The notes under the pieces were generated by a model that did not search any database, had not been told where the DNA came from, and worked only from the letters and a program-made list of their open reading frames with translations. This document shows positions 47,501-59,935 of a DNA stretch of 64,000 nt, in pieces. Within the stretch, counting starts at the first letter, position 1. Each line of letters opens with the position of its first letter. A program made the position numbers and the translations under genes. This DNA comes from Mycteria americana (Eukaryota; Chordata; Aves; Ciconiiformes; Ciconiidae): NCBI RefSeq assembly GCF_035582795.1, contig NC_134373.1, positions 14,716,001 to 14,780,000 on the forward strand, given 5' to 3'.

Positions 47501-48907
47501 AATTCAGACAGTGAGGACAAAGGAACAGTGAAGAATTTTTTTTTTTTAAAGAACAGAACTGTAAACAGCTGAATCCTCAAAAGGTAAGTAATTTCTTTCT
47601 TGCGTTGTTCAGCTTAAATTAACCCTAAGAAAAAATAAGTATCTTTTGTTTGACCTAATTTGCAAATTCATGGTTGGCACAACTTAATTGAATTAGTGCA
47701 CATTGAATTTAGTCTGGGGTGTTCGTTAGCTCTGAGATTATCTGAACATACTAATAGGCTGCTTGATAAGATCCGGTGGTCCCAGCAGTGGGAATTAATT
47801 ATCTGAACTATCAGGCAATTGTTGGTAATCCAGGTAAATTAAAGATACTTTGTTTTTGTTTGTTGCTTTGTAATTTGTGCTTTGGTTAATACTGGTGAAG
47901 TATTTCTGAAGGTTTTTCCCCTATATCTTTTTTTTCCATACATCCTCTGCCTTTTTTTTTGTTTTATAGGGTTAAAAAACCCACAAAGAATCAGAAGTGC
48001 TTTTAAAACTCATTTGCTTTTCAATAGACCTAGTTTATTCACTGCTGGACAACCCAGTATCTATTATTTGTATGAAAATGCTCTCCTTTGTTCTTTTTCC
48101 ATCAGGTATAAAGTAGTATTTCCCTGCTCTGCAAGTCCCACATGCACTGTATGTTCATGAATGCATGTCCCTCTTCAGTATAGCTCTGGCGTATTGCCAT
48201 ACTTAAGGTAGAGTAAAAGCTCCAAGACTTCATTAACTCACCCTGTTGAAAAAGCACAAATGACATGGCAAAATAAAATACAACTTCCAAGTAGAAAAAG
48301 GAGAAGACATGAAAGCAAACAAGGTACTTTTTTTTTTTCCATTAATTTTCTTCCAAGCATATAACTTTCACAAAATTATCTGAAAAGATCACACTGATAA
48401 AATGATGTCAATGGTTAATGGGTTGCATGAAAGTGTATATTAAAAAGCCATGTAATTTGGGACTCACCGTTCCAGTTTTACTGTGTCTGAGCATAGAAGG
48501 AATTAAAACAAGGAAATGTTTAGGGCCCAAGCTATTCTTCAGGGACTTAAGATTCCCACTGTGGTTTATCTAAACTGTAGAAGAATAAAATGCTGTAATT
48601 AGCTCTAAACGGAAAACAAGCAGAACAAAATCCTTTCAGATTAAATGCAATTTTGTCTGTAAAATTATGTTCTCTTTTTTTCTCCCAGATACTTTACATG
48701 TGCTGGTTATACTGTGCAAATTGGGTAATTGCTCATCAGAGCAAAGGTCCCTTTCCATTGAAAAGAAGCAAATGCATGTAGGACAGATTGGTAGAAAAAT
48801 TCTGTTAAATGCAGTAATCTGCTGTTCTTGAAAAAAAAAAAATCTAATTTTCCATGAAAACTTGTTTCCACAAAATGTCTCCTGCATCCTTAGTGTTATT
48901 ACACAAG
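44573..48907. other. Interval upstream of CMKLR2, no gene recognised
   Basis: AT-rich. A perfect donor-like CAAAAG|GTAAGT at 47583/47584 follows a purine-rich stretch and could end a non-coding 5' exon of CMKLR2, but no other evidence supports this. A TA/CA-rich run lies at about 47070-47100. Confidence 0.4.
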
Positions 48908-49253
48908 TGTGAGGTCGTTTACCCAGTGCGCGAGATGCCAATATACACACAGGGCAGAGGTATTTTATTTCATGTCTGTGCAGAGATGGGTGCTAGGTGG
49001 TAGCTCCACAAAGCTAGCACAAAGTTCGGTCATACAGGTACAGTATTTATACAGTCCAGTAATGCATATGCATAAGTAATTACACAAAGCAGTTTTCTAT
49101 TGGTCTACATTTCTCTTATTTAAAGCTACAGTGCTACTTTAATATTGTGCGCACGCTCAAAGGTGAGGGGTCTCTGCTTGGGCTGGGGTCTCCAGCTTGA
49201 GAGGTGCGACTTTTATAATGAGGATAGTTCGCGTGAGGGTGCTTCTTATCACA
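48908..49253 (-). mobile_element. LTR-like element, minus strand (solo LTR)
   Basis: On the minus strand, in order: TGTGA at the 5' end (49253), CCAAT box (49103-49099), TATAAATA (49051-49044), AATAAA (48969-48964) and a short U5-like part containing GGCATCTCGCGCACTGGGTA. It ends ...TCACA at 48908. The ends form a 5-bp inverted repeat (TGTGA/TCACA), as in retroviral LTRs. The spacing of TATA and polyadenylation signal fits a compact LTR. I see no flanking target duplication, so the boundaries may be slightly off. No internal retroviral sequence was recognised next to it. It points toward ZDBF2. Confidence 0.65.
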
Positions 49254-50719
49254 CTTCTACTGGTTGTTTCAGATGGTTCCCAAAACATTTTAATTAGCTT
49301 ACATATTTTTTCAGGATGTGCTTCTCTCCCAAGGACAGTAATTCTTGTTTAGACGTTCCGCTTTCCAGCTTTATGTAAGCCTTGGCCTTCCACCAGCTCC
49401 TGTTAGACTACACTGTTAGACTACATTAGCAGTTGTGATTTCATATTTGGTACAGTGGTAGGAAGGGTGAGGAAAATTGCTGTGTGAGGTTTAATCCTCC
49501 CTTGCTTCTGAAGGAAGAAGAAGCTGAACTGTCATCCCCAGTACATGTTAGAGTAGTCCCAAGCCTGCTTTAGTTTATGGTGAAGGAAACAACCCTTTAG
49601 GGACAATTCCTCACTACCCCAAAACTGCTAGAATCCATTGCACTCTCCAGAATGCTCCCTGCACCAAGAAGGTGAAGAGCATTTGGCAAATGTGTGACTC
49701 TACTTCGCTTGCTGAGGTTTTTTTCTTTTACTGTAGATGATGTGTGAGGGTTATCTACCCAGTAATTTCCTCCTTTGTCCTACTGAAATAGCACTGAGCA
49801 AGCCCTTGAATTAACTGCCTTACAATAACTGGATCTGGCAAAGTACCTAGAGACGCGCAGACTCATATGCCATTACAAGCAAAAAAAACTTGGTAGACCT
49901 GCTGTTAAATGGTGCCTATATTTACCTTATCCCAATATTTGCAAAAGAAGAGACCTACTATTAAAAGAGCTTTTATCAGTGAAGGTTCACCAATCAGTTA
50001 CCTACAGAACACAGGAAATCTTTAAAATGCAAGAAATAAACTAGTGAGGTGCCAAATCATGAGGTCCTCTAGTCTTTCCATACTCTTTCCTCAGGCAACT
50101 CCCCTGTTTGTCTCCTATGTCATATATTCACAGGAATCATGCCCCCCTGTCCTTTCCTCATGGTCCAGGGACTCTGTGTCCCACTGTAGCATAATCTCCA
50201 TCCTCCTTTCCTTCATAGCTTTCCCCCTCACATACAAGCTATCAGCATTTTAAGTTATATTGACAGAACAGGAAGAGCTGTCATGGAGGAAAGACAAAGC
50301 AGGGTAGTTTTGCTGGAAGGAGTTTTTGGTTCCTGTTAAGAGAATCTGTGATCTGTGGACCATAAGAGAAATGCTTAAAACTGGTAGCCTTGCTAACCAG
50401 ATGCTGACATTTCAGTTTTACTGCTTCTCACTAAGCACTTCCATCTTCTGTGGTTGGTGTGTTTGTTTCTAATTTTCACTAGAATCAATAGAGTTGATAT
50501 CTGGAAAATTTGGAACTGACTAGATTCAGTCAGTGTTGACCATTTTACATGTTTTACATTAATGACAGAGGAGTACCACCATCAGATTATTGCTTCCACT
50601 AGAAGGTTTGATTTTGGTAAGAGTAGACTGACAGATGCTCAGCTGATTTAAAATGGTATGATGAGTGCAGTACCATCAGAGTCAGGTGAAGCTATGGTAT
50701 GTAGATACTAGTGGAATAA
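49254..50719. other. Interval upstream of CMKLR2, no gene recognised
   Basis: Unique DNA. A 13-14 bp tandem duplicate (TGTTAGACTACA twice) lies at about 49400-49427. No exon was recognised. Confidence 0.45.
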
Positions 50720-50872
50720 TATTCCCATTTTACTGACTGAGAAACTAAGCGACATGGAGATCATGAGGCCTGGCCACAAAAACTCAGCAGGCTCTTTACA
50801 GAACTGGGAATCAAGCCAAGTCTCCTAAAACCCAGTTCAAATTTCTGACCAATGTTGCACTGACTGAGGCAC
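50720..50872 (-). mobile_element. MIR-type SINE
   Basis: Clear MIR order on the minus strand. The plus strand reads CCCATTTTACTGACTGAGAA ... 'gcctggccacaaaaactcagcaggctc' ... 'agaactgggaatcaagccaagtctcct'. This is the inverse complement of the MIR core, with the tRNA-derived end near 50870. It is diverged but recognisable over about 150 bp. Confidence 0.75.
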
Positions 50873-51768
50873 TAATTAGTGATGTTTTGAGGAGCTCACT
50901 TCTCTCTTACACACAAAAGGAGATTAATCTACCAATCTTAAATACAAAATGAATGTATCTCACCGTACAGTTACAAAATGATGCTTTTAGTGTGACTTTT
51001 TAAGCATCTTTCTGCTCATTCGACATTATTTTCTGTAAACCAGAGTGCTTACAAAGAAATACTGTTCAACCTCTTCTCTGCATAACAAAAAGCAGCCTAC
51101 AACTGTAAGGTCTCTTTCCATTCATCAGCCACCACATCTGTTCCTTGCTTGGACACTGACCAAAATGATTCATTCACATGTCTAACATTTATTTTTGGTG
51201 AAATACTGGGATTATACAGAAAGGCAATATTTCAAAACTGGATCTAGAAAACCAAGGGAAGTTGGAAACAACTTCCTCAACTGAAAACAAACACGGCGTT
51301 ATATCATTCTGCAGCTTTATTAGAAGGAAGGCAGTAGCCAAGTGAAGCAGCTGGAATCACACTGAAGTCACTCTGAACTCTGCAGATCACTTCATTCTTC
51401 CTTCTGCTACAGAGCTCACGTCCCTGATTTACAGTGCATTTCATTCCAAAGAACTAAACGAGGTAGGTCAATCTCTCTGTTATATTTTAAATCTTTCTCT
51501 TCCTCCCTTCTAAATAATGTTTCTACAGCTACAACAACACTTGCAGGCAAATCCTGTAAGGTAGTGTAGCATATACTGGCTAAAAGAGCTTCTTGGAAGA
51601 AAGAATGTGACATTTATTTCAAAGATTATTTTGAACCACCCCTGCAGCAAGAAAAGATATGAAAGTATGTGTGAATTTAATTTTTAATGAATTTTGAATG
51701 TGTTTATACACACTTTAAGGAGTCTTCTATCCTGTCAGAGAATGGTAAGTGACCTTGGCTTAAATCTG

Positions 51769-51789
51769 CCCCCCCCCCCCCCCCCCCCC
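51769..51789. repeat. Run of 21 C
   Basis: A homopolymer of 21 C followed by GCCCCG and GTGTGT. A consensus donor-like AATG|GTAAGT lies about 25 bases before it. Homopolymer length is unreliable in assemblies. Confidence 0.9.
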
Positions 51790-54149
51790 GCCCCGTGTGT
51801 TGGTTTTAATTTTTTTATTTGCTTAGGGATAGTATGTCTCCTATAGCTATAGCAATTCCCAGTATTACTAGAAATAAGTACATCGGTTCTGATCTGAACA
51901 GATTCTAGAACAGAAACTGGAAATCATTTCAACTTAAGTAGCAGATTAACAAAATAATGAAGAATTACAGTCATGCAGAATTAAAAAAGGCTTCTGTGAT
52001 CTGAGCTGGAAGGTGTGTGTGTTTTTCGTAACCATCCTGGAATAAGGTAGGATGTGGATCTAGCTGTCATTAAGTGCATGGGAGCGTGTTTCCTAGGAAG
52101 TGACAAGAAGATTTGTAGCCTTGTATACTACCGCGCAATGAGACGGGGCTAGATTCCACCTCCTAGTCAGACTTAGTGATAACCATGTCATTGTCACCTG
52201 TAGCCTTTCTACATGTGATCTTGCAAAGCCAAACAATATACCAGACCTGTTTTTATAGAGTTACAGAAGATGTATAGATTGTCTATGAATTAAACCACAT
52301 TTGCTTTCTAGCTGAATAAAATTGTATTACTGAATAATTTTAAATGTTTATTAATTCATAGCTGAGGAGAAGAGAGTGAGTGAGGGTATGTCAGGGTAAA
52401 GGAATTTGTTAGACCAGGTCTGTAGAAACTGATTCCGGATTAACTTGCTTATGACAATTTACTTCCACTAGCATCATATTGTTGTTTTGCCTCAGCTGAA
52501 CTAGGAAACGCAGATATTTTGATAACTCAATTTACTTTTGTTTAACATCACTGCAGCTTCTGCCGGAATTTAAAACATTATCAGCCCCTTATGCCAGGCA
52601 GACAGGATGGAGGTCCTTCCGAGTTTACTTTAATCCTAGGGATTTTATGTGCTAAGAGTGGTATTGCTACTGTTAGCTAAGAGTAAGGTAGTGCTAAGAG
52701 TCCACTGTTATTGCACTTAGAATCTCTTTGAGTGTGGGGTAGTGGAACCTATTTGACTCTGGAAAATGAATTTATGGTTTGGATTCTCTAATTGCCTTTG
52801 TGGAAAGGGATCATTAGTCAGGGAAGCTCTGTGTAAGGATTCCTAGGCAGGATCTGACTACAGATTTTTACTGCACTGGTGGGAGCAGAGGAAAACTGTT
52901 GATGACAGTAATGCAATTTGTATGTACTATACATTATAAATTCTTCATTTTCTTTCTCTGCTGACAACCTAATGAGCAACTTCTGAAATGCTGTTAGATT
53001 TGTGTTTGTTTTTGACAGATTGACGCAAGAGGAAAATTTATATCTCTTTTTCCTGATAAAGCCAGTTGCCTTAAAGAATTTTCTTCTCTGTATGGTTTCT
53101 TAAAAGCTACTGGAAGTTTGTGATCTGTTCTTAGATATTAATCTTTTATTAATAACTCTGCTATTCCAAGTACTAAGCAGCTAGTTTTGCAGAGGATTGT
53201 AGTCTGTTGAATGGTTTTGTTATTTGCTTATTTATTCATTTTGTCTTTGGAACGTGCCAACAGTTCAGCTGTCTCTCTTACTGTGGTGGCTGGTTGTCTG
53301 GCTAATTTTCACTCATTATTTCTGATAATGGTTTGGTTTGTGTTCATTCCGTCTGAAGCTAGCAGTTTCACAACAGTGCAGGGCTCTGTTGTTGCTGGCT
53401 TTGCAGAAGAGAGCTGAGTGGGAGGAACAGTTTCTTATGGCCTCTTACCAGAAGGGATTGCTGTGACTGGGGTGGGCGGTGTCCAAGAGACATTGGGTTT
53501 TAGAAGGGAAGATGCCATCATGCACAGATCAACTCTCCTGCACTTGCTACTGCTTTTACAGTGTGCTTGAGGCTCCTGAGACAAAAAGAAAAATTATGTG
53601 TCCTCAAAAGAAGCATATAGTACTTCCAGGGGAGCTCAGCTAATTCTGTGCTCTTTGTATCGTCAATACGTTCCAGAGGTTGAGGGCCTGGGGACAGGAG
53701 CAAAAAGCCCTGTATCAGCACATGGCTGCGCTTTTCCAGAGAGAGTTTTTGCTGGCTTGTTGCAGCTCTCTTATAGCTGGCCCACTGGTTTACTGCATTA
53801 CAGTTCTTTAAGTGAACTGAACAGACCTGCTGCAGATACAATACTTTTTCATTAGTGGGTTCAAGGGAAAACTAACAAAACCCATTGCTACAAGTCAGGT
53901 TTGTTTGCAAGGGTTATCTGTGAAGGCCAGCACGCTAGAAGTCTCCAGTCCCTGCCAGGGACATTAGCTAGCAAAGACTTTGCAGCCTTCTCCTACTTCT
54001 CTTCCACAGCCCAGACTCTCTTGTCCCTTTTTGATACTTCTTGAAGGATGTCTTTCAAGAATCACAAGGTATCAGTATGAAGAACCAGCACCTTTTGCCT
54101 CTATCCACAAAAGATACTTGCGTCTTCATGCCTCAGACCTCTTTTGGCA
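51790..54149. other. Interval upstream of CMKLR2, no gene recognised
   Basis: No exon, RNA gene or repeat family was recognised. Open frames at 53211-53417 and 53598-53855 are short and have no family resemblance. Confidence 0.45.
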
Positions 54150-54260
54150 AGGTCTGAATTCTGCCTCCAACTCTACCTTTGAATCTCCTGTTTGGCTTTG
54201 GGCAAGATATTTCGTTCCTTTCCCTACTGTTCTTGTGTCAGTTTAATCTGTTTAATTATA
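54150..54260 (+). mobile_element. MIR-type SINE remnant
   Basis: 'gaattctgcctccaactc ... tttggctttgggcaagatatttcgttcc ... gtgtcagtttaatctg' follows the MIR central core (gaatcctgccactgactc ... gtgtgaccttgggcaagtcacttaacc ... gcctcagtttcctcatctg). Confidence 0.65.
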
Positions 54261-56349
54261 AACAAAGCAGGAATTGTCTCTCATTATGTGCTTATAGTGC
54301 CTAGATCCAGTGAGGCTTTGATCTCAAAGGCTAGGGCCTTTGGGTACTTTCCCAACATAAAATACTTACTTCTTTCAGCAAGTGTGAGCCTGGCATAGCA
54401 GTTTTATTCTCTTCTGAAGCCTCCTAGATGAGAAAGTGGTGAGTAGTGAGTCCTGTACCATCAATGTAATATCACTTTCTACACTCCCATTTCTTCTTTC
54501 TAGTGTTCCTCTTTTAATGAGCTCAGCCCCACATCATTTTAATTAGATGTTTCAGAAATCTTAAGAACCATTGTCCATTTAAGAAAACTAAGTAAGGTGT
54601 TGTCAAGATCCTAAACTCTTAACTGAGGGTGTGTTACCATATCTGGTGGAGTCAAGTGAGAAGTGATTTGCAAAGGTAATATGGGAAGCCTGTAAAACCA
54701 GCATTTCCAAGCTCCTAATTTAACACCTTAATCATAGGCGCTCTCTATTCTTATCAGTGCTAGGGAGTGTTCCCAATGCCATATTAGGGAGACGGATAAA
54801 TATCCAGCCCTCCTGAAATTGTATTAACAATGCGAATTTTTCAGTTTTGCAAGAATACAGGCAGTGCTTATTTTAGACTTGATCTTAAAGAAAATAAGTT
54901 AGCTTTGTATGAGTAGGAATATTAGAGTAACGCTGATACAGAAGTAGACACCCTTAATCTACTGTACACAGTGATCCTAGTATATGAACTGTGAGGACAA
55001 AATAAAGTATGTTATCTTATCAGCTGGAATGTTCTGGTTATATACTAGCCACATTTTGGAATTGTATGTTCTGATATACCCATGCAAGAGTATGTGTCAA
55101 GAGTAATATAACCATAGCAATATTACAGTCATGCTAGAAGAAACTGCTGATGTAGATTTAATGAGCAGTAGAATAAACCTAGAAGAACAGAGATCAATTT
55201 AGAGGGCAGTACATAACCAAACATACTGTTAGAAGTGACCGGGAAATTAGTATGTGAAATAGAATAGGCTATAAGAACGCATATTTGAGGAATGAGTTGT
55301 GTTGCTAATTTTCTCTGGGGTTAGCTCTTAACTCTTCTTGTTAAAAGGGATGTAAATGTAACAGATTGTAAGCTATTTTTTAATCTGTTATTCGATAGAG
55401 ATTTTGTATCTTGCTGGAGAGGGTTATTTTATTTTTTCCATAATGACCTGTTGTTACCCTGCAGGAACTTTAGAATGGCTGTTGTCTAACATATGTTTAA
55501 TTGGCCTTAATCAGTCTGCTGAGACAACAGTTGATAGTCTGAAAGAAATCTCTGCATTCACTCTTTATTCTCTGCTCTCACTTTGCTACTTCCTGTTAGG
55601 AGGGAGTTGTGGTTAAAGCATGTGTTTGCTGAAGGAGTACAACCATTTAAAAACCATGCTCAGAGCTGCATGATCATGTAATGGTCATATGAAGGCTAGT
55701 CAAAATCTTCTTTCATCACAAATATATTAAACAGTTGCAAAGTAAAAATTCAAAAAAATTTTTGCATGAAAAACATAAAAAGCCATGCTTGATTAGAAAT
55801 ACAAGCATTCATTATCTTATCAATCCAGTCACTGTGAAGCTGAGGCACTAAAAATTTTAAATCGGGTATCTCCATTACTCTAGGTACATAGTTATTATGG
55901 TGGCTTATAGCCAAAGAAAATACTACTGGCATTTGTGGAGGAATAGAAAACACATGAAATTTCCCTGGAACAATACTTCATTAGTGTGCTTATCGTACAT
56001 GCTGAGGACACAGCCAATATGATCTATGGTGTACCTGCTGGGCTTTGTCATCTGAGAGGTGTGCTTAATGGTTCTGAGGTATGTCCTGGGCCTGCAAAGA
56101 CAGATTAACGTATATGACCAGCAAATGGTGGAGATCAGGTTCCTTTTCTCTTCAGCGTAGAGAAAACAGACCAGAATCCGCAAGGGCTGCCCGGGTTGGT
56201 GCTGGCTCCCTCCAACACAGTGGGCATGATGGCACAGGGGAGAGCCTCTCTTCAGGAAGGAGAAGGTCTCCCAGAGCTGGAGATGTGGTTTCTCCACTCC
56301 ATCATGAGTGAGGGAACAGTGGTATGCTTAAGAAAGGAGGATAGGACTA
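54261..56349. other. Interval upstream of CMKLR2, no gene recognised
   Basis: AT-rich unique sequence with no supportable features. Confidence 0.45.
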
Positions 56350-56520
56350 TGGTTGAACCACTAGGCAGGGACTCCAGGTTTAGCACCTGGTTTGATCAGA
56401 GACTTCCCGTAGGTCATTCTCAGCCTTCTCATCTGTAAACCAGCCTGATGATACTTCTCACTTGAGCGCACTTTCACTAAGGGTTATTAATACTGAGGTG
56501 TTATGACTGGTTATGTAAAT
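56350..56520 (+). mobile_element. MIR-type SINE
   Basis: 'ggttgaaccactaggcagggactccaggtttagcacctggtt' followed by 'gacttcccgtaggtcattctcagccttctcatctgtaaa' and 'gatgatacttctcacttg' reproduces the whole MIR order, from the tRNA-related head through the core to the 3' tail. Confidence 0.65.
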
Positions 56521-58794
56521 ACTTCAGCAGTGCTGACACATACAATATGAGACCATATTTTAAATCTCAAGTGGCACTTTTACCTAAACTTCTATTTTTA
56601 CCTACTTGTAAGAATGCTTAGATTTTTTTTTTCCCCAGAATGGGGCCACCTTAAGTGTTTCACAGATAAATCACCTGTCATTTTCTTGACTCTGATGTAG
56701 TGTGTTTGTGGTGACATGATAGACTTGCAGTGGTTATGGCAACTCCTTACATTCAAAAGGAATATTAAAAAAGATATTTCTATTTTTAGCTGTATTAACA
56801 GAAAGGAATAAGAGCAGGAGCAAGTGCTAACTACACAGTTACCAAGTGCCCCCTCCCACCCCCCATGCATATCCCAAGGACATCTAAGTTTCTTTGTCTT
56901 CTTTGGAGATGGAAGTCTTGGTGCTTGCGATCAGCATGAAAATAAATCACTTTTGATGATATGCAGTTGCTGGTTGCAGACATTTATGAGTTACCTGATT
57001 GTGGAAATGGTACACTGCTCAATTGCAGTAGTTGTGTGGATGGTTTGTTAATATTCAGACCAGACCTACTGTAGATAGTTTTCCTATTACAGCAGCGTTA
57101 TTTAGATATAAAGTTGGGTTTTCCATTTGTTGTTTAACATTTCTGTGGTGGCAAAAGTGCCGGTCTGAATTCATTGCTTTACCAATATTAACTGAGTCTG
57201 GTCTATAAGGGTTTGTTAATCCCACTGTAACACTCACTTTGTGTAAAATGTTATGAAGCTATTATCTGGTCAAATGACTTCAATACCACAGATGAAGTGG
57301 TGTGTTATGACTAACAGGGTCATGTTTGGCCTTGCTGAAAGAAAGTTGGTTTTGGCATAAATTTTAGGAGATGTCTAGCTAGTACCTTGCATATACATTC
57401 CTAACACTGCTTCACTGAGAGACATAATGGAGAATGATCGTTATTTGCATTCTTGTCTTGTCTGCTAGAACAAATACATTTATGTTGTGGCTTGAAAAGG
57501 TTTCCAATCACATATCATATCTATTATGACCCATTCGAGTTGTTGAATTCAGAACAGCTTACAAAGTCATTTTGTTTCCATATGTCTGATGACCATTAAA
57601 ACGATAGTCAAGAGATAAGTGTTTGTGTATGTGTCTGTGAAAGAGAAAACATACACACAAGACTTGATTCTGCTTTTGTGTATACTAGCTTAAAATGCTC
57701 GTTTCCTAGTAGCTTTGTCTGCAGGGCCAGCTTTAGGCTTAAATTATAGCACAGCTATGATTTAATTTTGTAGTATGGGTGTATCAGGCACTTCCTGCTA
57801 TAGAAATGTTTCTACATGGAGGCAAGTGGTCATCTTGGCTTTGTTCCTTTGAGGGAGAAATGTGAGTCTGTGACAGTTTGTAATCTCATCAGTATTCCCT
57901 GTGAGTTTTAGGATCTTTTCTTATGTCTTTGTAAAATACTTGCCAGAAATATGTATATACCTCTAACAAACTTGCTCAGCCTTCTGTGTTTTGAACTTTA
58001 CAGATGAACTACTGGGTGAATTTCATGTTTATGTTTTTGAAGATAGATAAATTCAAAATTTAGCACCTCAAAAGTTCCAAGAAATTTTTTGAGGGGCCTC
58101 AATTCAATATCCAGACAAACTTGCTGAGACACAGTATGACAAGTAAGCTTTAGGTGACCTTTTGAGAAACTAGTTGTTCTCCAACATTTGACTCTTGCAA
58201 ATGACAAAAGTTGAAGCGAATCAATCAAATAAGCTTTCCTTTAGCCATAGATCATACATGTGGAATGTGATACGCTTAGAATTATTCATAAAGACATTAA
58301 AAGGAGGGTTTGTGTAATATATTCCCTCTATGAAGTTAGAGGGAATTGGCTGTTGAGACAGCCAACTCCACAAAGCATAATTTTCCTATTAAGTCAGGAC
58401 CCATTATTGTGACCTCTGAAATCACTTTAGCTGGCCAGAGGCTCTGAGCACTGTTTATCACACTGAACAAATAGATTTCGAGACTACCACTCAAATATTT
58501 GTGTTAACTTTTAACTAACACAGGCAATGAATAAGCACTTCCCTTGGACACCTCTATAAATTTCAAAAGTAATAAGGACCAAATGTGAGAGAGGGGTTGT
58601 GTGGGCTGTAGCCCAAACATGTGGCACAAACTACCAGTGTACTTACGCTGGACCCTAACTTGCGTGGTGCCCAGAGAACTTTGAACCCCCAGAAAGACTT
58701 TGCATCAAGTGAAGTGAGTGGAAATTGCAACTGTTTTGTTTGTTTTCTCCTATTTTAGACTGAAAACCCAATGTAATTTAATTCCAAAGCCATT
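56521..58794. other. Interval upstream of CMKLR2, no gene recognised
   Basis: AT-rich unique sequence with no supportable features. Confidence 0.45.
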
Positions 58795-58935
58795 CCACTG
58801 ACCTCAGGGCTGAGGCGTGGGGAGGTCAAACGACTTCCCCTGGTCAAACAGGATGCATGTGGTATAGCCATGAATAGATTCCAAAGTACTGGTCCCATGT
58901 CATAAGCGTAAGGCCATTCTTAGTGTGACAAAAGC
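58795..58935 (-). mobile_element. MIR-type SINE remnant
   Basis: 'gggctgaggcgtggggaggtcaaacgacttcccctggtcaaacagg' on the plus strand mirrors the inverted MIR core (gaggcacagagaggttaagtgacttgcccaaggtcacacag). The rest is strongly diverged. Confidence 0.5.
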
Positions 58936-59491
58936 TGTTCTATTTTAAGCAGATCCAATAATTTGTCCGAGTTGTCATTATGGCTCAACTTTATGAAATA
59001 CTGTAATGGTGGCAGAGAAAACAAACTCTCGGTACCTGTAGTAAAAAGCTATGAATATGTCAATTGAGATATGATTCTGTAATTCCCTGCTGAAATTCAG
59101 AGAAAGACAGTTCATGTAGCACATGGTGAAGTCTCTTCCCAGCAGTTCTGTGGCTTTGTATTTTAGTAATATTTCCTAATGATCTGTATTCCTTGGTTAT
59201 TCTGTTTTCTGTCCCAGTACTAAAAGGTACCAGCACCAAATGCCAGCCTGTGATATTCCTATGAAGTTGTTTAGTAATTAACTTTTACAGAGGTTTTACA
59301 GAAGGGGACAGGAAATTAAACTTCCTGGTCAAATGTTCTGAAACTGTTTGCTTAAAATTTAGCAACTATATTCATAATTAAGCAACTGAATCAAGGAGAC
59401 TCAGTTTTCAGAGCTGTGTGTGACCTCAGCAAACAGGAACAAGACTCCAGTCAAACACATACCGAGTGTACACTTTACACAGGCTGTTTAC

Positions 59492-59513
59492 TATTTAAAA
59501 AAAAAAAAAAAAA
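59492..59513. repeat. Poly-A run
   Basis: About 19 consecutive A within an otherwise ordinary interval. It could be the tail of a degraded retroelement, but no element body was recognised upstream. Confidence 0.6.
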
Positions 59514-59817
59514 GACAGGATAAGTCTAAACTGGGTTATATTGATCCATATGCAATACAACATTGTTCTGTAACCTGTGGCTGCCCCCAAGTCCTATTGC
59601 CAGGCCTCTAACCACACTTTCCTGTTTATTGAAAAATATTTTCCTTGCTCTGGCTCCTTTTTGCAACCCTGGACCGGCAGGGGCTGAGCTAGTGAACTTT
59701 GAACCTCCCTTACCCTTTCTAGCAGTTGGCCTGAAAGCCAAGGGGAAACTGCTGGCAAAAAGTCTTTGTTTTCTCTACTGAGCTTCTGTTTGCAGACAGG
59801 TTCATGAGAGTCTTTCC

Positions 59818-59935
59818 AGCCTGGAAATTAGGCCATTTGTCAAAGATCATGCAGGAAATCAGTGACAGAATAAGGAACAGAATTAGATTTCTTCACTTTC
59901 AAGACCTAGACTTGAACCGCAAGACAGTTTTGACT
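59818..59935 (-). mobile_element. MIR-type SINE remnant
   Basis: 'aggccatttgtcaaagatcatgcaggaaatcagtgacagaataaggaacagaattaga' followed by 'aagacctagacttgaacc' fits the inverted MIR pattern (cttgcccaaggtcacacaggaagtcagtggcagagcagggattcgaacccaggtct). Confidence 0.6.

Noticed and set aside
51745-51789. Donor-like GTAAGT just before the run of 21 C as a regulatory or exon boundary
   Set aside because: The isolated six-base match has no exon-like sequence or acceptor partner; the C run is a simple homopolymer.
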